From Blasia pusilla (lineage: Eukaryota; Marchantiophyta; Marchantiopsida; Blasiales): a stretch of DNA of 64,000 bases. The translations under genes and the position numbers were made by a program. This document shows, one piece after another, positions 13,073 through 23,815 of the stretch; position 1 is the first letter of the stretch; the number at the start of each line of letters is the position of its first letter. Under the pieces are notes generated by a model. That model did no database searches. It worked only from the letters and a program-made list of their open reading frames with translations, and was not told where the DNA came from. The stretch is taken from contig CM114274.1 in NCBI GenBank assembly GCA_050084515.1, positions 42,222,001-42,286,000 of the forward strand, read 5' to 3'.

Positions 13073-13487
13073 TCAGTGGCCTTTGGTGGCATCCTCGGTG
13101 TATACGACCCTGGTGGGTTGCTGGCCTTGGAAGGAATTGCTGGTCTCAAGATACGCCTGGAGCAACCGGCGTCTGCAGATGTTAAAGTACGCACCGCCGG
13201 TGAGGCCTCCACCGACGTAGGCCTGCCAGAATTGCAATGTTTACAAAGGCCGGGCGTGTCCCGCGTTTGTAAACATTGCAATTCTGGCAGGAGCCAGCAT
13301 TCGGAAAGAGGATGGGACCCACGGTCCCAAAGTCGCACCAAACGCTTAGCGCGATGCCACTCCACCAGTACCCGCGTTCTGAGCACTCTCTGTTATTAGA
13401 GTATTCGATGATGTCCACCGCAAGGGCGAGCTGGAACAGTGCTAGCAGAGCCAGCATCATCAGGATTGCTGCGGGTGCCCCCTTCAT
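13073..13487 (-). pseudogene. Small secreted Cys-containing protein gene broken by an inverted duplication
   Basis: An ATG at 13487 opens a frame with a classical signal peptide (hydrophobic residues 7-23, cleavage near AVD), followed by a Tyr/Trp/Cys-rich mature region containing EYSNNREC and SVWCDFG. The frame runs well to about codon 80, then hits a perfect 26-bp inverted repeat (arms 13222-13247 and 13266-13291) and goes out of register. A second protein-like frame begins just past it, with YVGGGLTGG and YFNIC, and ends at a TGA at 13073-13075. Leaving out 13220-13247 joins the two frames into one of 129 codons including the stop, with five cysteines in the first 95 residues. I do not recognise the family. 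A cysteine-poor extracellular beta-sheet protein is a guess. A 52-nt intron with GT-AG ends inside the hairpin would also restore frame, but it would be unusually short for a plant. Confidence 0.68.
13222..13291. repeat. Perfect 26-bp inverted repeat with 18-nt loop
   Basis: The arms at 13222-13247 and 13266-13291 are exact reverse complements, and the GC-rich loop is 13248-13265. GGCC occurs at both edges of the 28-bp segment 13220-13247 (13220-13223 and 13248-13251). That is the pattern left when replication copies a nearby stretch from the opposite strand and returns at a microhomology. Confidence 0.95.
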
Positions 13488-13489
13488 GA

Positions 13490-15800
13490 CTCTACTTGGC
13501 TTGATTGAGTTTAAGTTTCGATTAACTCAAGCTTCAGATGAGGATGTATCTGTACAATGTGAGGGAAGATCTTATACACATACAGAATCAGTTTCAGTAA
13601 GACTGTTCTCCATTTCCAATTGAAAGCGCGGAAAGGAAATTGCGTTTAGATCTATACTCAAGCCAGTTGTAAGATTCTAGAATAGGTACACATATCGACA
13701 TCATCTCATTCATTCTTATCTAGCCACGGGTCAAGGGTCATTCATAATCATATTTGCGTGCATAATCTCAACTTGAGAATTCATTTCCTCTCCTCATAGC
13801 TTACTTCAGACATGTAAACCAATATCATGCGAAATCGGAATAAGCTTTGCATAAGACTTTACGTACCCTTTGGGAAAAAGCCGTTTATTTCCTAGCTACG
13901 TACCATAAACCAAGCGCTCTAAAATCGTACTCATACTGACTGACCAACGTGCTCATAATCAAAACTGATAAGTCCACACTCCCCGCTAGTTTATATATCT
14001 GCACATCCGCTGCAGATTGACGGTCCACAACCACTGAGATAAGAAAGTTGTTTCTAAGTCTAATCGGAATGTGACGCCTTCCCTCAACCTACCTCATACT
14101 TGTTGGTTGTCGATGGCCGCTGAAGTACCTGTCCCCACCATCGTGGCCAGAAAGAAGACGGGCGGGCCAACAACGAATCGGCTGCCAACGTAATTGCATG
14201 CATTTCCTACCCGGTACTAGTAGATTGCGGCAGGATACAAATTGCTGCAATTTTGAAGGGGTAGTTCTTGGGAAGATACGGATCTTGAAAGGGAGGCATT
14301 GATGCTATGGGAATTCGGCTTTTAACCCGGTTTGAGTTTAGACCTGATGTACTCAAAACTTATCGGGAGATCAAAGTCCTGCTATTCCCCATCTAGTCCA
14401 GCTGCTCTCAATGGCTTTGTTCACTTCCCTCAAATACTGGACCTTTATTTGGTAGGGTGTATTTGATATGAGTGTCATCTTATTTGGAAAGGCAAACACT
14501 CATACTATAGTGTCCAAACCCCAAAAAATCCCCTCTTGGTGGAATAGATGAATTCTCCCCTCAAGACATACATTGTGTTGTGACAAGAAATATGCTGTGT
14601 TGCCATCATTGGTGGGACGATACTTCTTACTAGAGAACCTCTTTTCATAGATCATTTAAATACACCTTTTGATAGTCATTCATTGTTACTCAAGTCATGG
14701 GCTTGTAGCTTATAGGTCTTAGGTCTCAGTAGATCCCCTATGACAGTAAAGAAGTGGCCTTGCAAGCTTCGTCTTTTCCCGCCTTGAAGTTATGGAAAGA
14801 TATCAAAAATCATGGAGTCAAAAAACTCAACACTAGGAATGGTAAATAGAGAAAACCTCAAACACATTAAACTTGCTATTAAAAATTTAGTAGTCATAAT
14901 CATTGGATAAGTCATCATCATTATCAACAAAGAACTAATTTCATTTGAAAGAATTTACTAAGCTTTTTGGTGTACCAACCATGGGAATCTACATAACTGC
15001 TGTGGGGCGCTCTCATTCTCATGGGGTGGGAAACTAAACTCCTGCCACTAAAGAGTTTCCTTGTGTGAGGCAAATCAAGAAGTTACTTTTAACATTAAAA
15101 TCAAATTTTAAGAGTCTTGATGTGGCCCATAGAAAAGTGAAAGTCTAAACTATTGGAGTGTACTTGCTAAACTTTTATCTTAGTTCTATAAAAATGTGCT
15201 CAAGAAAGCTTTCTAAATTGTTAAAAAAACTCTTTTAGGTTAGAGGGTCACTCATAATAACTTTTAAATATTACAATCTTGATTTTTTTCCAAAAATACC
15301 TAGTCTTACTAAAATTTCTCTTAATTTCTCATGGAAATGAAGTGATGTTCTTCTTTTATGGTAGCCTATTTTAAATTCCTATTTTACGATTTATTTTCAG
15401 TTCTGAAATTTTTCTATAGCTTGGTGGTAGATTTCTCTCTTTAGAGGAATCTAGACAATTTGTTTTGTCTTCCCAATCACGATGATATCACTATCCATGG
15501 TGGCTATGGAGCGAATTCTATACTCCCCTCTTCATACGCACCATTTCACATTTGAAATGGTTACCCTCACCAAAATCTACATCACAAATTGGTAATAATT
15601 TATTCATGCCAAGATGAGCATGTAGCAATATACTTCACACATTAGACTATCCTTCCCAACGCTTATGATAGCGTGCGAAGGAAATGCTATCCCTAAACCC
15701 TGAAAGCTATTCCTAAATGATAATCAGCGTTGAATCTGCCGACTTATTGTGGTGCTATTCCTATGCCCAAGCAACCCCTCCAGGATGACCCATCCAGAAC
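13490..15800. other. Intergenic sequence, no recognised gene
   Basis: This contains the 5' flank of the broken secreted-protein gene and AT-rich unclassified sequence from about 14300 on. A TATATA run at about 13992-13998 is too far from the start codon at 13487 to assign as its promoter. I find no domain or repeat family. Confidence 0.4.
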
Positions 15801-15817
15801 CTTCTCGCCCTGCTCAG

Positions 15818-16878
15818 CTAAGCAGGTGAGTATTTCACGGTAATAACTCCGACTGAAAAATCTGCGATGGCATTGAAAGCGGACTCCGAAAGATCAAACG
15901 CTCGTCCTCCGACACATCCGTTCGGGCAGCGGTCCACTATTTTCACTCGGATCGACTTGGAGTTTCTGCAGCCATTACCCGTGCACTGGATATTGAAATA
16001 TTTCACGCAGTTCTTCCCGTTATTCTAGATGTTCGCTGCTGAGCTGTCGCCTCCAGCTGCGAAGTACTGTTTTGCAGGGAACTGGTTCTGGTCGTTCCCG
16101 AAGTACGCCAATGCTGCAATCACGGACACCTATTACGTCTTTCTGGATGGACATCCGATTCAATGGCAATAGACTCATTCATGTCAAGAGGAGGAGATTC
16201 CAATTGTACGAAGCAAACTCTGCGTAGTTGGATGACCACCGACTCGTAGAAGGGCTAGTCAATTAGGGCTCTGAGTGGCTTACGGAAATCCCATCCGTGG
16301 ACGGGAACGTCCAAGGCGATTGTAGGTGGCCTGAATAATTCCGAAACCAACCGCATCTATATAGTACACTTCAAAAACTACGAACACCTACTTTACGTTG
16401 TTAGCGCTGCCTGCATTGGAAGCTTGACGGGTTCTCTGGATCGTATCACTAGAGGACACTGGATCGAGCTTGATTCAACCGTGACCGGTTAGTGGATCTG
16501 CTCGCTCATCGTAGAGGATGCAAGTTCTACAGGAGTAAATGGCAGAATCCGCAGCTGCTAACGGGAGAGCATAGATTCTCGCACGGCTATGGAAGTCGTG
16601 TGGTGGGGATTACGAAGAGACTTACGAGTGTATGGAGGTGAGTAGAACGATGCTTTGCCGCTGGAGCCACCCCCTCCAGAAGGGGTTCCGCTGGAGCATT
16701 GGCTTTGGCATCCTGTCCCACAATAGTCTGACGTAGTTCCGCAATAGCTGTACTGACTGCAGCACAAGCCGTTGGCGCAAACTGCACCTCCAGCTTGAGA
16801 CCCACACTGCTGCGCTTCGCTAATCTGGGCCAGACCAAGCAGCACGGCCGCTGTCAAGGCCAGCCACAGCAGTTGCAT
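15818..16878 (-). pseudogene. Hevein-type chitin-binding plus EG45-like (DPBB) protein, in-frame stop
   Basis: There are two exons. Exon 1, 16878-16626, starts with a signal peptide (start chosen at 16878 because a hydrophobic core and AQISEA cleavage site follow; 22 further codons upstream are open). It then has a complete hevein domain with eight cysteines, beginning QQCGSQAGG and including [11 protein letters not shown] Gly/Ser linker and [10 protein letters not shown] open the double-psi beta-barrel. The donor is GTAAGT at 16625. Exon 2, 16113-15818, follows a TGCAG acceptor, joins in phase, and encodes FGNDQNQFPA, the motif VKIVDRCPNGC and a YSPA end before TAG. At 16027-16025 the frame reads TAG where the family normally has Trp (TGG), just before NNGKNC, and the usual Cys before YGND is missing. 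Family members are extracellular and defence- or wall-related. This copy should give only the chitin-binding half plus a stub unless the stop is read through or is a sequencing error. Confidence 0.85.
16114..16625 (-). other. Intron of the hevein/EG45-like gene
   Basis: A 512-nt intron in phase 1, with GTAAGT at the donor and TGCAG at the acceptor. Its position after PPYT, at the start of the barrel domain, is consistent with the reading frame on both sides. Confidence 0.85.
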
Positions 16879-16949
16879 GCATTTCTTCGTCTGGAAATAC
16901 TCCTGAGATACCCTCATGTTGACGTCGGCCGTTCGATTCGACACGAATA

Positions 16950-18700
16950 TCCTGCGAGCACAAACGTGTTCAAGTGCTCAGGACAAGTAGTCTTATGTAC
17001 CCAGATTGAGGCGTTAACTGCATTACTATCAAGGACAGCACAATTGCACGAGCGGACATGGAATGTAAGTTTGCACGTCGAGTTTCTCGAAGTCATGACC
17101 AAAACTATCTCTAAACTTTCATGGGGACGAGCCTCCCGATCTAGACCCTCTTCACTCTACTCTTTACGGATCGTCGTGACATGGAGGAATTGAATTGCAC
17201 GGATGAGGAGGACAGATGTGGACTTGTTAGCCAGCTGATGAAGGTGATGAAGCAACGAATGAACCCTGTGCGTGTGTGTGTTGAGCGATGGAGGTGAGAC
17301 GCCCTGAGATTATAGGGAGATTATATTCTTGCTCGGATGGGGCGCTCCAAGTCCTCAAACGAAGTAGTCCACTCGTGTTGTGCACGCGATTCACACCTCC
17401 AGATGCAACCTATCTGCGTTGTATTGGCCGGATGCTTCTTTTGGATTTTGCACACTCTCCAATTTTCAATTCTTACGATGAACTCTCCAATTTAAAATTT
17501 AAATATGTGTTATCGGAACTATCCTCGTTTATGCGCATATACCTTTCCGACTTCGATAAGCACAACTTTGGGTGTTCGTCTAACAAGTTGATAAAGGGTA
17601 GAAGGCATTATATTTTCTCTAAGGGGATCCCACTAGTTACATTCCTACTGACCGTAAGCTTTAATTGATTGTCTCAAGTCGGACTCACGCTCCTGAACAT
17701 CAATCGATGCACGTGACAGCAAACATCAAACGCATCCACACTAGAAAAGTCCAGTGAAATATCTTATCACTGGGTAGATCGTCTGAATTCTAAAAGACGC
17801 AAAACGCTTTTTCTCGGATCGATCATCCGGGACTCGCAAAGGACCTCCGGGCATATTATATGTTCTTCTGAGCCTCGATTCTATTCGTCCCTTGTACAAT
17901 TCCTTGCATACCGGTACCCATGATCGTTGGAGTTCGATCAAGTTTATGGAGACAGATAGATAGACTCGTCCGACGGGTCTTTCCCTGGATGAAACTCGCC
18001 ATCAATCACGCTAGTTCAAGAGACTTACATAGATCCCCATTCGGTTCCAAGGTGGACTCCTTTGTACACATATATAGCTTTCTCTCTGTTTATGTTTCCA
18101 GTTGTCGGAAATAAATCCCGTCCACATCGGTGTCAGAAAATCGTCTCCCACCATACAAGGAAACGAATATCTGACTTCATCGAGATTAAGAAAATGCAGT
18201 ATCCTAAATATCTAAACAAGTTGGAATTTGCAAACCTTGGATTCCGAGTTTGGACGATTGATTTTGGAAGAGGCCATTTGAAACCGTGGAATGCGTATTT
18301 CTCAACGCTGGAATACGTCTCGGCGACGGGATTCCGTCCACGATCGAGAATATGTACAGAAGCTCAAATCGGATGAATGAGACGAGTCACACTCTTCGAA
18401 GACGCTTGTGAAGCTCAACGAATGTCGTCACGAGACGTCCATAAGAATACTCTATGAGCATTATCGATCTCCTCGGCTTGCAATCACTCCATCTTCGCCA
18501 TCTATGCCATACATATCTGCGGCCGTGGCTTTCCTATCATAAGCGAACATCACACCATTACGGATTATCCCTTTTCGTAGGTGCACACCCCTCCAGCTGC
18601 ACAGCTGCGCCATCCATCATGCATTATCAGCGGTCGGACGGAAGCCCTAGCGGCTGACTCTTACCCGGCTTCCCGCCGACCAGAAACGATCGCAGCCAGG
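16950..18700. other. Unclassified intergenic sequence
   Basis: Medium GC, with open frames of up to about 130 codons but no recognisable domain, signal peptide or repeat family. I treat these frames as chance. Confidence 0.4.
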
Positions 18701-18704
18701 TAGT

Positions 18705-18770
18705 ACAGATGGTAGTTGACGCGGCTGTTTCGCGGGAGGAACACAACCGCCCCGTCAACTACCAGACCTT
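18705..18770. repeat. Hairpin with 12-bp perfect outer stem and extended imperfect inner stem
   Basis: TGGTAGTTGACG (18710-18721) and its exact reverse complement (18753-18764) are separated by 31 bases. The inner bases GCGGCTGTT and AACACAACCGCC pair in part, so the fold is about 25 bp with a short GC-rich loop. It could be a small-RNA precursor, a remnant of an inverted-repeat element, or chance. Confidence 0.6.
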
Positions 18771-21700
18771 ACATACCCCTAAAATACCGTTCTGAATGAT
18801 CATAGCCTTGCATCCACGCACGCACGCACTTCACATCATCCTTGACGCAGAGCGCGTGGGACTCTTGGCGCAAGAGGCGTTTAGTAATGTGGCCAATTTA
18901 AGCTCGCCACGATGCAGTCGAAAGGTGCTCCACTGGGTAAAGGAGGCAGGCGTCTGGACTTGAAGTAATTCAGTGGATGTCAAGTGACTCAACTCTCGCT
19001 ATCGATCTGTACGGTAAGGGGTTGGCCACGGAGGTGGCGGATCGCTCCAAATGTTCGCTGGCTGTGATCCGATGCCGGAACCGATAGAGGCATGAGTCAC
19101 TCATGGATCGCACACCATCACGGGCTTGCATCTCTCCGGCGAGCCGCATACGCGACGATCGATGTGCGTAGTCAGCCACTGTACGTCTTGATCACGATGC
19201 GATGCGATGCAAAGCAGGACCCTCGCTGGTCTCTGCTAAACGAAACGCCCACTTCCAGCACTAGCCGATATCAGTGCCTTCTCCGGTGCATGCACCGGAG
19301 AAGCTGCTGAATTCCATGGCCAAGGGACGTCTATCTTCGTTGCCACTTTCAGCCCAAACTTTCAAGTAACTCAGCGGATCTCGTAATGAGCTCCCGACGG
19401 GAAGATGGGGATGGATCAGTGGGACTGTGGCTCTCGTCGTTTTTGGAATGACCTCTGAAATCATGAGGTACCGGGAGAAACTACTTAGATTTCGAATGTA
19501 TTACAGATCAGCATTCGCTTTTTCTTTTCCGGAGAGGTTGTGCTGACGTGTCGTGGGAGCATTGGACGGATATCTGACGTTTTAGGATCTTTCGGGCTGA
19601 AGTGGACGATGTAGAGGCTTACTTGGTGTTCCAAAGCGTGGATAAGTGTGCAAAACTGTAAAGACACAATCGTATTTCCAGTAGCCTACTATAGTAAATC
19701 GAATTTCTTATTTTTTAGGTGCTTGCCTCATTAGTCAAAGTCTTGCGGTTTTTTTTCTTAAGTACAATCTCATGTGGTGTACATTAGAAAGAACACATGT
19801 TATCTAGTTCTATTCAAGTTAGATAGGATCATATCGAAAAGAGTGAGTTCATCTGCATGTTGCCCATCATGTGTAGTTATCATGACAAGTAGAGTAGCTT
19901 CATAAAGGGATGGTGGAGTGGATACGGAGATGGCACAAAATTGGGATTGGAAGTTGGATTAGAGATCTTGGTTCTTTTCAGAAATAAGTCTCCTACGAAT
20001 GCATTCCTTCATCTCCATGAAATCATCTTTGTCCATAAGTATTCCACTCAAAGATTAATGAATCTAAGGGGTATCGAAAGAAAAGAGCTATTGAAGTTGG
20101 GTTTTTCCTTTTCATTGCATGATGGGATAAGTTAGGTCAGTTGTATTTCCTGCCTCACATAACACGTGACTATGGATCCCACTTCCAACTCACATAGACT
20201 CACTAGTTAGGAAGTACTTTATAAGTAGCCTTATAGTCTATTAAGAAAAAAATTTGCATGTTCTACTCAGGACTAGGTGGGCATGCATGAGACTGAATTG
20301 TATCATTACAAGGGCATGCATTGAATTGAATTGAAAGATATTGACATCTAAGGTGCATAAAAGTACTTATCCATACATTGGACACAAGTAGTCTTTGTGG
20401 GTTGATTTTGAAATGGCAACCCCCACCCTACCTTTTCGTTTTAAGAGAATCTCCTCCCTCCTTTCTATTTACCTCCTTAAAGCTTGAAAGAAAATTCCTC
20501 CTTTCCTTAAGTCAGAGCCTGTATTACATGGTAAGAAGTTCTGCCATATTTTGATCGAAACATGACTAATATGGCTAATCCTTACATTCTAATGAGGAGT
20601 TTTTTCAAGTGGAATAAGTGAAAAAGGAAGCTTTGCACTCCTGGATTTTCCCACCACCTATTTTCTGAGGAACTCCCTCACCTTATTTCGGAAACTTGCT
20701 TCAGGCGAATGAAGACCGAGGGCCAGATTGACACTAATCCTTTTCGTTGATAGATTCATTTCTCAAGTAGAGGTGACAGATCACTTTTGTTAAATCACTT
20801 AAATCTCCTATTTACACAGTTTCAACATAATTATACAGCCCCGAAAATGAAATTTTATTTGCTTATAGCCATACTTCCAGAATGCGGAAGTTTCCATCTT
20901 GTTTCAAAAATAAAAAGATTTTTGAAGACAGTTCGTTCCTTAAAAAAAACCCTCTAAAAGAGGAAAGTTTCTTAGAATGTATCTTAGAGGTCAATCATGC
21001 ACATTCATGGAGGAATTTAAACAAACATAAGCTCGTGCAAAGTAATTGAATTTGAATTCAGGAATGTAAGAAATCATCTGGTAGTTTGGCTGGTTTCCAG
21101 CTACCTGCCTCTACTGACACTCAGAAATCAAGGTACGTAGCATAAAAAAAGTTTAAACATGGGCTGATGTGGTTTCTACATAGGTGATTGATCAAGGTCC
21201 AGTCCATCGGGTTCCTTTGAAAAGGAAATTTTGGATTACTAAAACGGACAAGAGATTAGGGTTGATTTGGTATATTAATGTATAGAGTGTAGAAACGTAA
21301 GAACCACCTCCACACCTTTCTAGAGTCTACACTTGGGAAATCTAAACTGGTTTCCTCATGGAATATGAGAGTTTCTTGGAAAAAGAAACTTGAAAGCTGA
21401 GTACTGAAGAATCGGGTCATCGTCCACAGTCCAGTTTGGAGGTTCTTTCCAATATTTACTGAAGTATATGAATTTAGATCGAATGTGCTTGGGAGTAACA
21501 AGCACAGTAGAGATTCAAATATCATCTCATTAGGGAGATGGCGCAATTAAGATTGCCAGATGATGTAAATTGACACACCACACCTGGAGGGCTTACGGTG
21601 ATTGACGGTTAGTAGTAAATGTGGGCTTTTCCAATGATGATTCAATGGATGTGACCATGACAGCTGACGCTCCTATTGGCTAGGATACCGCGGAGGTGGA

Positions 21701-22370
21701 TTCCCCTGAGACAGGATATGACTCGAGTCAAGAAAGGGTACGTTTCATAGCCCTCGCTAAGGACGACTGCGCGTTTGCTGCAACGACATGCAACGCTCCT
21801 TGGGCCGGCGATGGTTGTCCAAAATGAATATCCATCTCTACAAGAAAACTCTCGCCCACAACTAGGCTGGGGAATAAGTAATCACGTGTACGGGATCATG
21901 GATCAGCCCAAATCAACAAGCAATTGAAGTACTGAATGTCATGAATCTCATGCGTTGTACGAGCACTTAAATGTGTGTTTATGTCTGAGCTTCTGCTGAT
22001 GCCTGTCCCATTCCACACTTGGGAGTTACGATCAAAACTAGTAGACTTGCTGGAGCTGCAAACCTCATGGACCATCTGTTGCAGTTGCTTTGAGCTCAAG
22101 TCACCCGCATATTCCAGTTTCCTGCTGTACTCCTACCGTTCTACTTGTACGTGACTTCGCAGGGGTACTGGAATTAAGTCAATCGTCAACTCACGACGGT
22201 ACTGCCTTAAGACCTGCTCAAAACGGCATCACGACAGAGGTTCCATGTTTTTCCCCGAATGTCGCAGTTAGTTAGATGCGCCTCGCTTGACCCTGGTCGC
22301 TTGACTTGGGTCATAGTGGAGTATCCGGACGAGCCTATGCCGGCGATATCCATTTGAGGTCGCAGCTCCC
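18771..22370. other. Unclassified region without a recognised gene
   Basis: 18.8-19.5 kb and 21.6-22.3 kb are GC-richer, and 19.7-21.5 kb is AT-rich. No open frame longer than about 96 codons shows a motif I know. A perfect palindrome lies at 19278-19303. Confidence 0.4.
19278..19303. repeat. Perfect 26-bp palindrome
   Basis: The centre is GGTGCATGCACC and the symmetry runs 13 bases to each side without a mismatch or spacer. Confidence 0.95.
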
Positions 22371-22378
22371 TTTATAGG

Positions 22379-22993
22379 ATCTGCTTACTATACATCCACG
22401 CACCCTATCGTCCGGGGGTCCCTTTTTGTTTCGCCCTGTCGAGTGTTGCTCTCCCCTCCGGTGTGGAGGAGGATGGTTAATTTCAAATCAGCGGTGAACA
22501 GTGCAAGCGCATAGGCCATTCAAAATATTTAATCGGTGGTACAAGGACTATAGTCGATTTTTTTTTTAGCATAATTTCCGTACCCGGTCATAAGCGGAAG
22601 ACCCAAACGTCGGAAACCCGTCGTTTGGGCGTGAAGGGCCTTCCCGATTCACATGAGGGCACGTGGCCCGAACGTAATTGAACGAATGGAATGGAGGGCC
22701 TCAATTCTCCACCATTAACCTCTCTTTCCTCTGCTTACTATACATCCACATATCCTATCGTCTGAGGTCCCTTTTGTTTTTGCCCGGTCGGGTGCTGCCC
22801 TCCCCTTCCAGTTCCAAACCAAAGCAGTGGTGAACAGTGCAAGCGCAGACGCCATTCAAAACATTTTATGGTCCTTCGATGGTCCTTTGAAATTTCGACT
22901 TTCTTACCAGAATCGCCGCTCCCCGGTCATCTTTCTGGGTACCCACAAGTTCCGGAAAAAGCGGAAGGCCCATCAGACGTCGGAAACAGTCCA
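22379..22993. repeat. Direct duplication of a block of about 250-265 bp, offset about 350 bp
   Basis: CTGCTTACTATACATCCAC starts both copies (22381 and 22731). Shared landmarks follow in the same order: a CCTATCGTC segment, GGTGAACAGTGCAAGCGCA, a CCATTCAAAA segment, and GACCCAAACGTCGGAAAC or its relative. The copies run to about 22622 and 22993. A third, short start (CACTTACTATATATCCAC) is seen near 23293. The blocks are diverged and hold no coding frame I recognise. Confidence 0.85.
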
Positions 22994-23574
22994 GTCTGTC
23001 TCGCTGGACCAAATATATTACCGTCCCCTTAGGACTAGTGGCACCTTGCGCCGCGGTGTCCATACGGATGGGCCCTAGATTCCCAACCAAAAACATCGCG
23101 AGAGCAGCTGTGCACGTGGTTCTAACCCAAAAGGAAGAGACCCATAATGACACGTCGAAGATCCACTAGACGGGAACCCATCGGATGCTTCCCCGAAAAG
23201 TGTTCTGTTAAAGGACAGAATATCAATCGGTTATAGTCCTTCTACTATGTTTATTCGCCGCGTGGAAGGAACCGCATGTGAAATGGAAACTTCACTTACT
23301 ATATATCCACTTTATTATAAAAGTAATAACACTTCAAAATAGGATTCATTACAAAAGAATGCAAAAAGAAAATCCAACAACCTACACAATTGATAGCTTT
23401 GACAAGACACGAGTGGTAATGGTTGGTTAGACGTGAATGGACGAGGAGGTGAGCGACCCCTTCACGCATATTTATAAATTCTTGTGCAACCGAGATGCAT
23501 TGCCCAAAATAAGTAGTAATTAATAAGGACTACGGGAAGAAGCAAGATGATGAATCTCGAGGGAATGATGAGCA

Positions 23575-23815
23575 CATGTCTTTAAGAAAGTATAAAAAAA
23601 CACATGTAAATGACCGAATAATTCCACTACAAAAGGAATAAATTCATCGGTCGCATGTCTCAGAAAGTATCAAAAGACATATGTAAATGACCGAATACTT
23701 CCACTGTAAAAGGAATAAATCCATCAGTCGCATGTCTCAGAAAATATCAAAAGACACATGTAAATGACCGAATACTTCTACTGCAAAAGGAATAAATCCA
23801 TCGGTCGCATGTCTC
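23575..23815. repeat. Three tandem copies of a 77-bp unit inside the LINE tail
   Basis: The landmark GTAAATGACCGAATA begins at 23606, 23683 and 23760, an exact 77-bp period. The units are nearly identical, much more alike than expected for a relic this decayed. On the minus strand the first unit read encodes FIPFAVEVFGHLHVSFD in the LINE frame. 77 is not a multiple of three, so later units are out of frame. Confidence 0.92.

Noticed and set aside
13276-13623. Plus-strand open frame opposite the broken secreted-protein gene
   Set aside because: The minus strand carries the signal peptide and protein-like halves. The plus frame has no motif and reads through the hairpin by chance.
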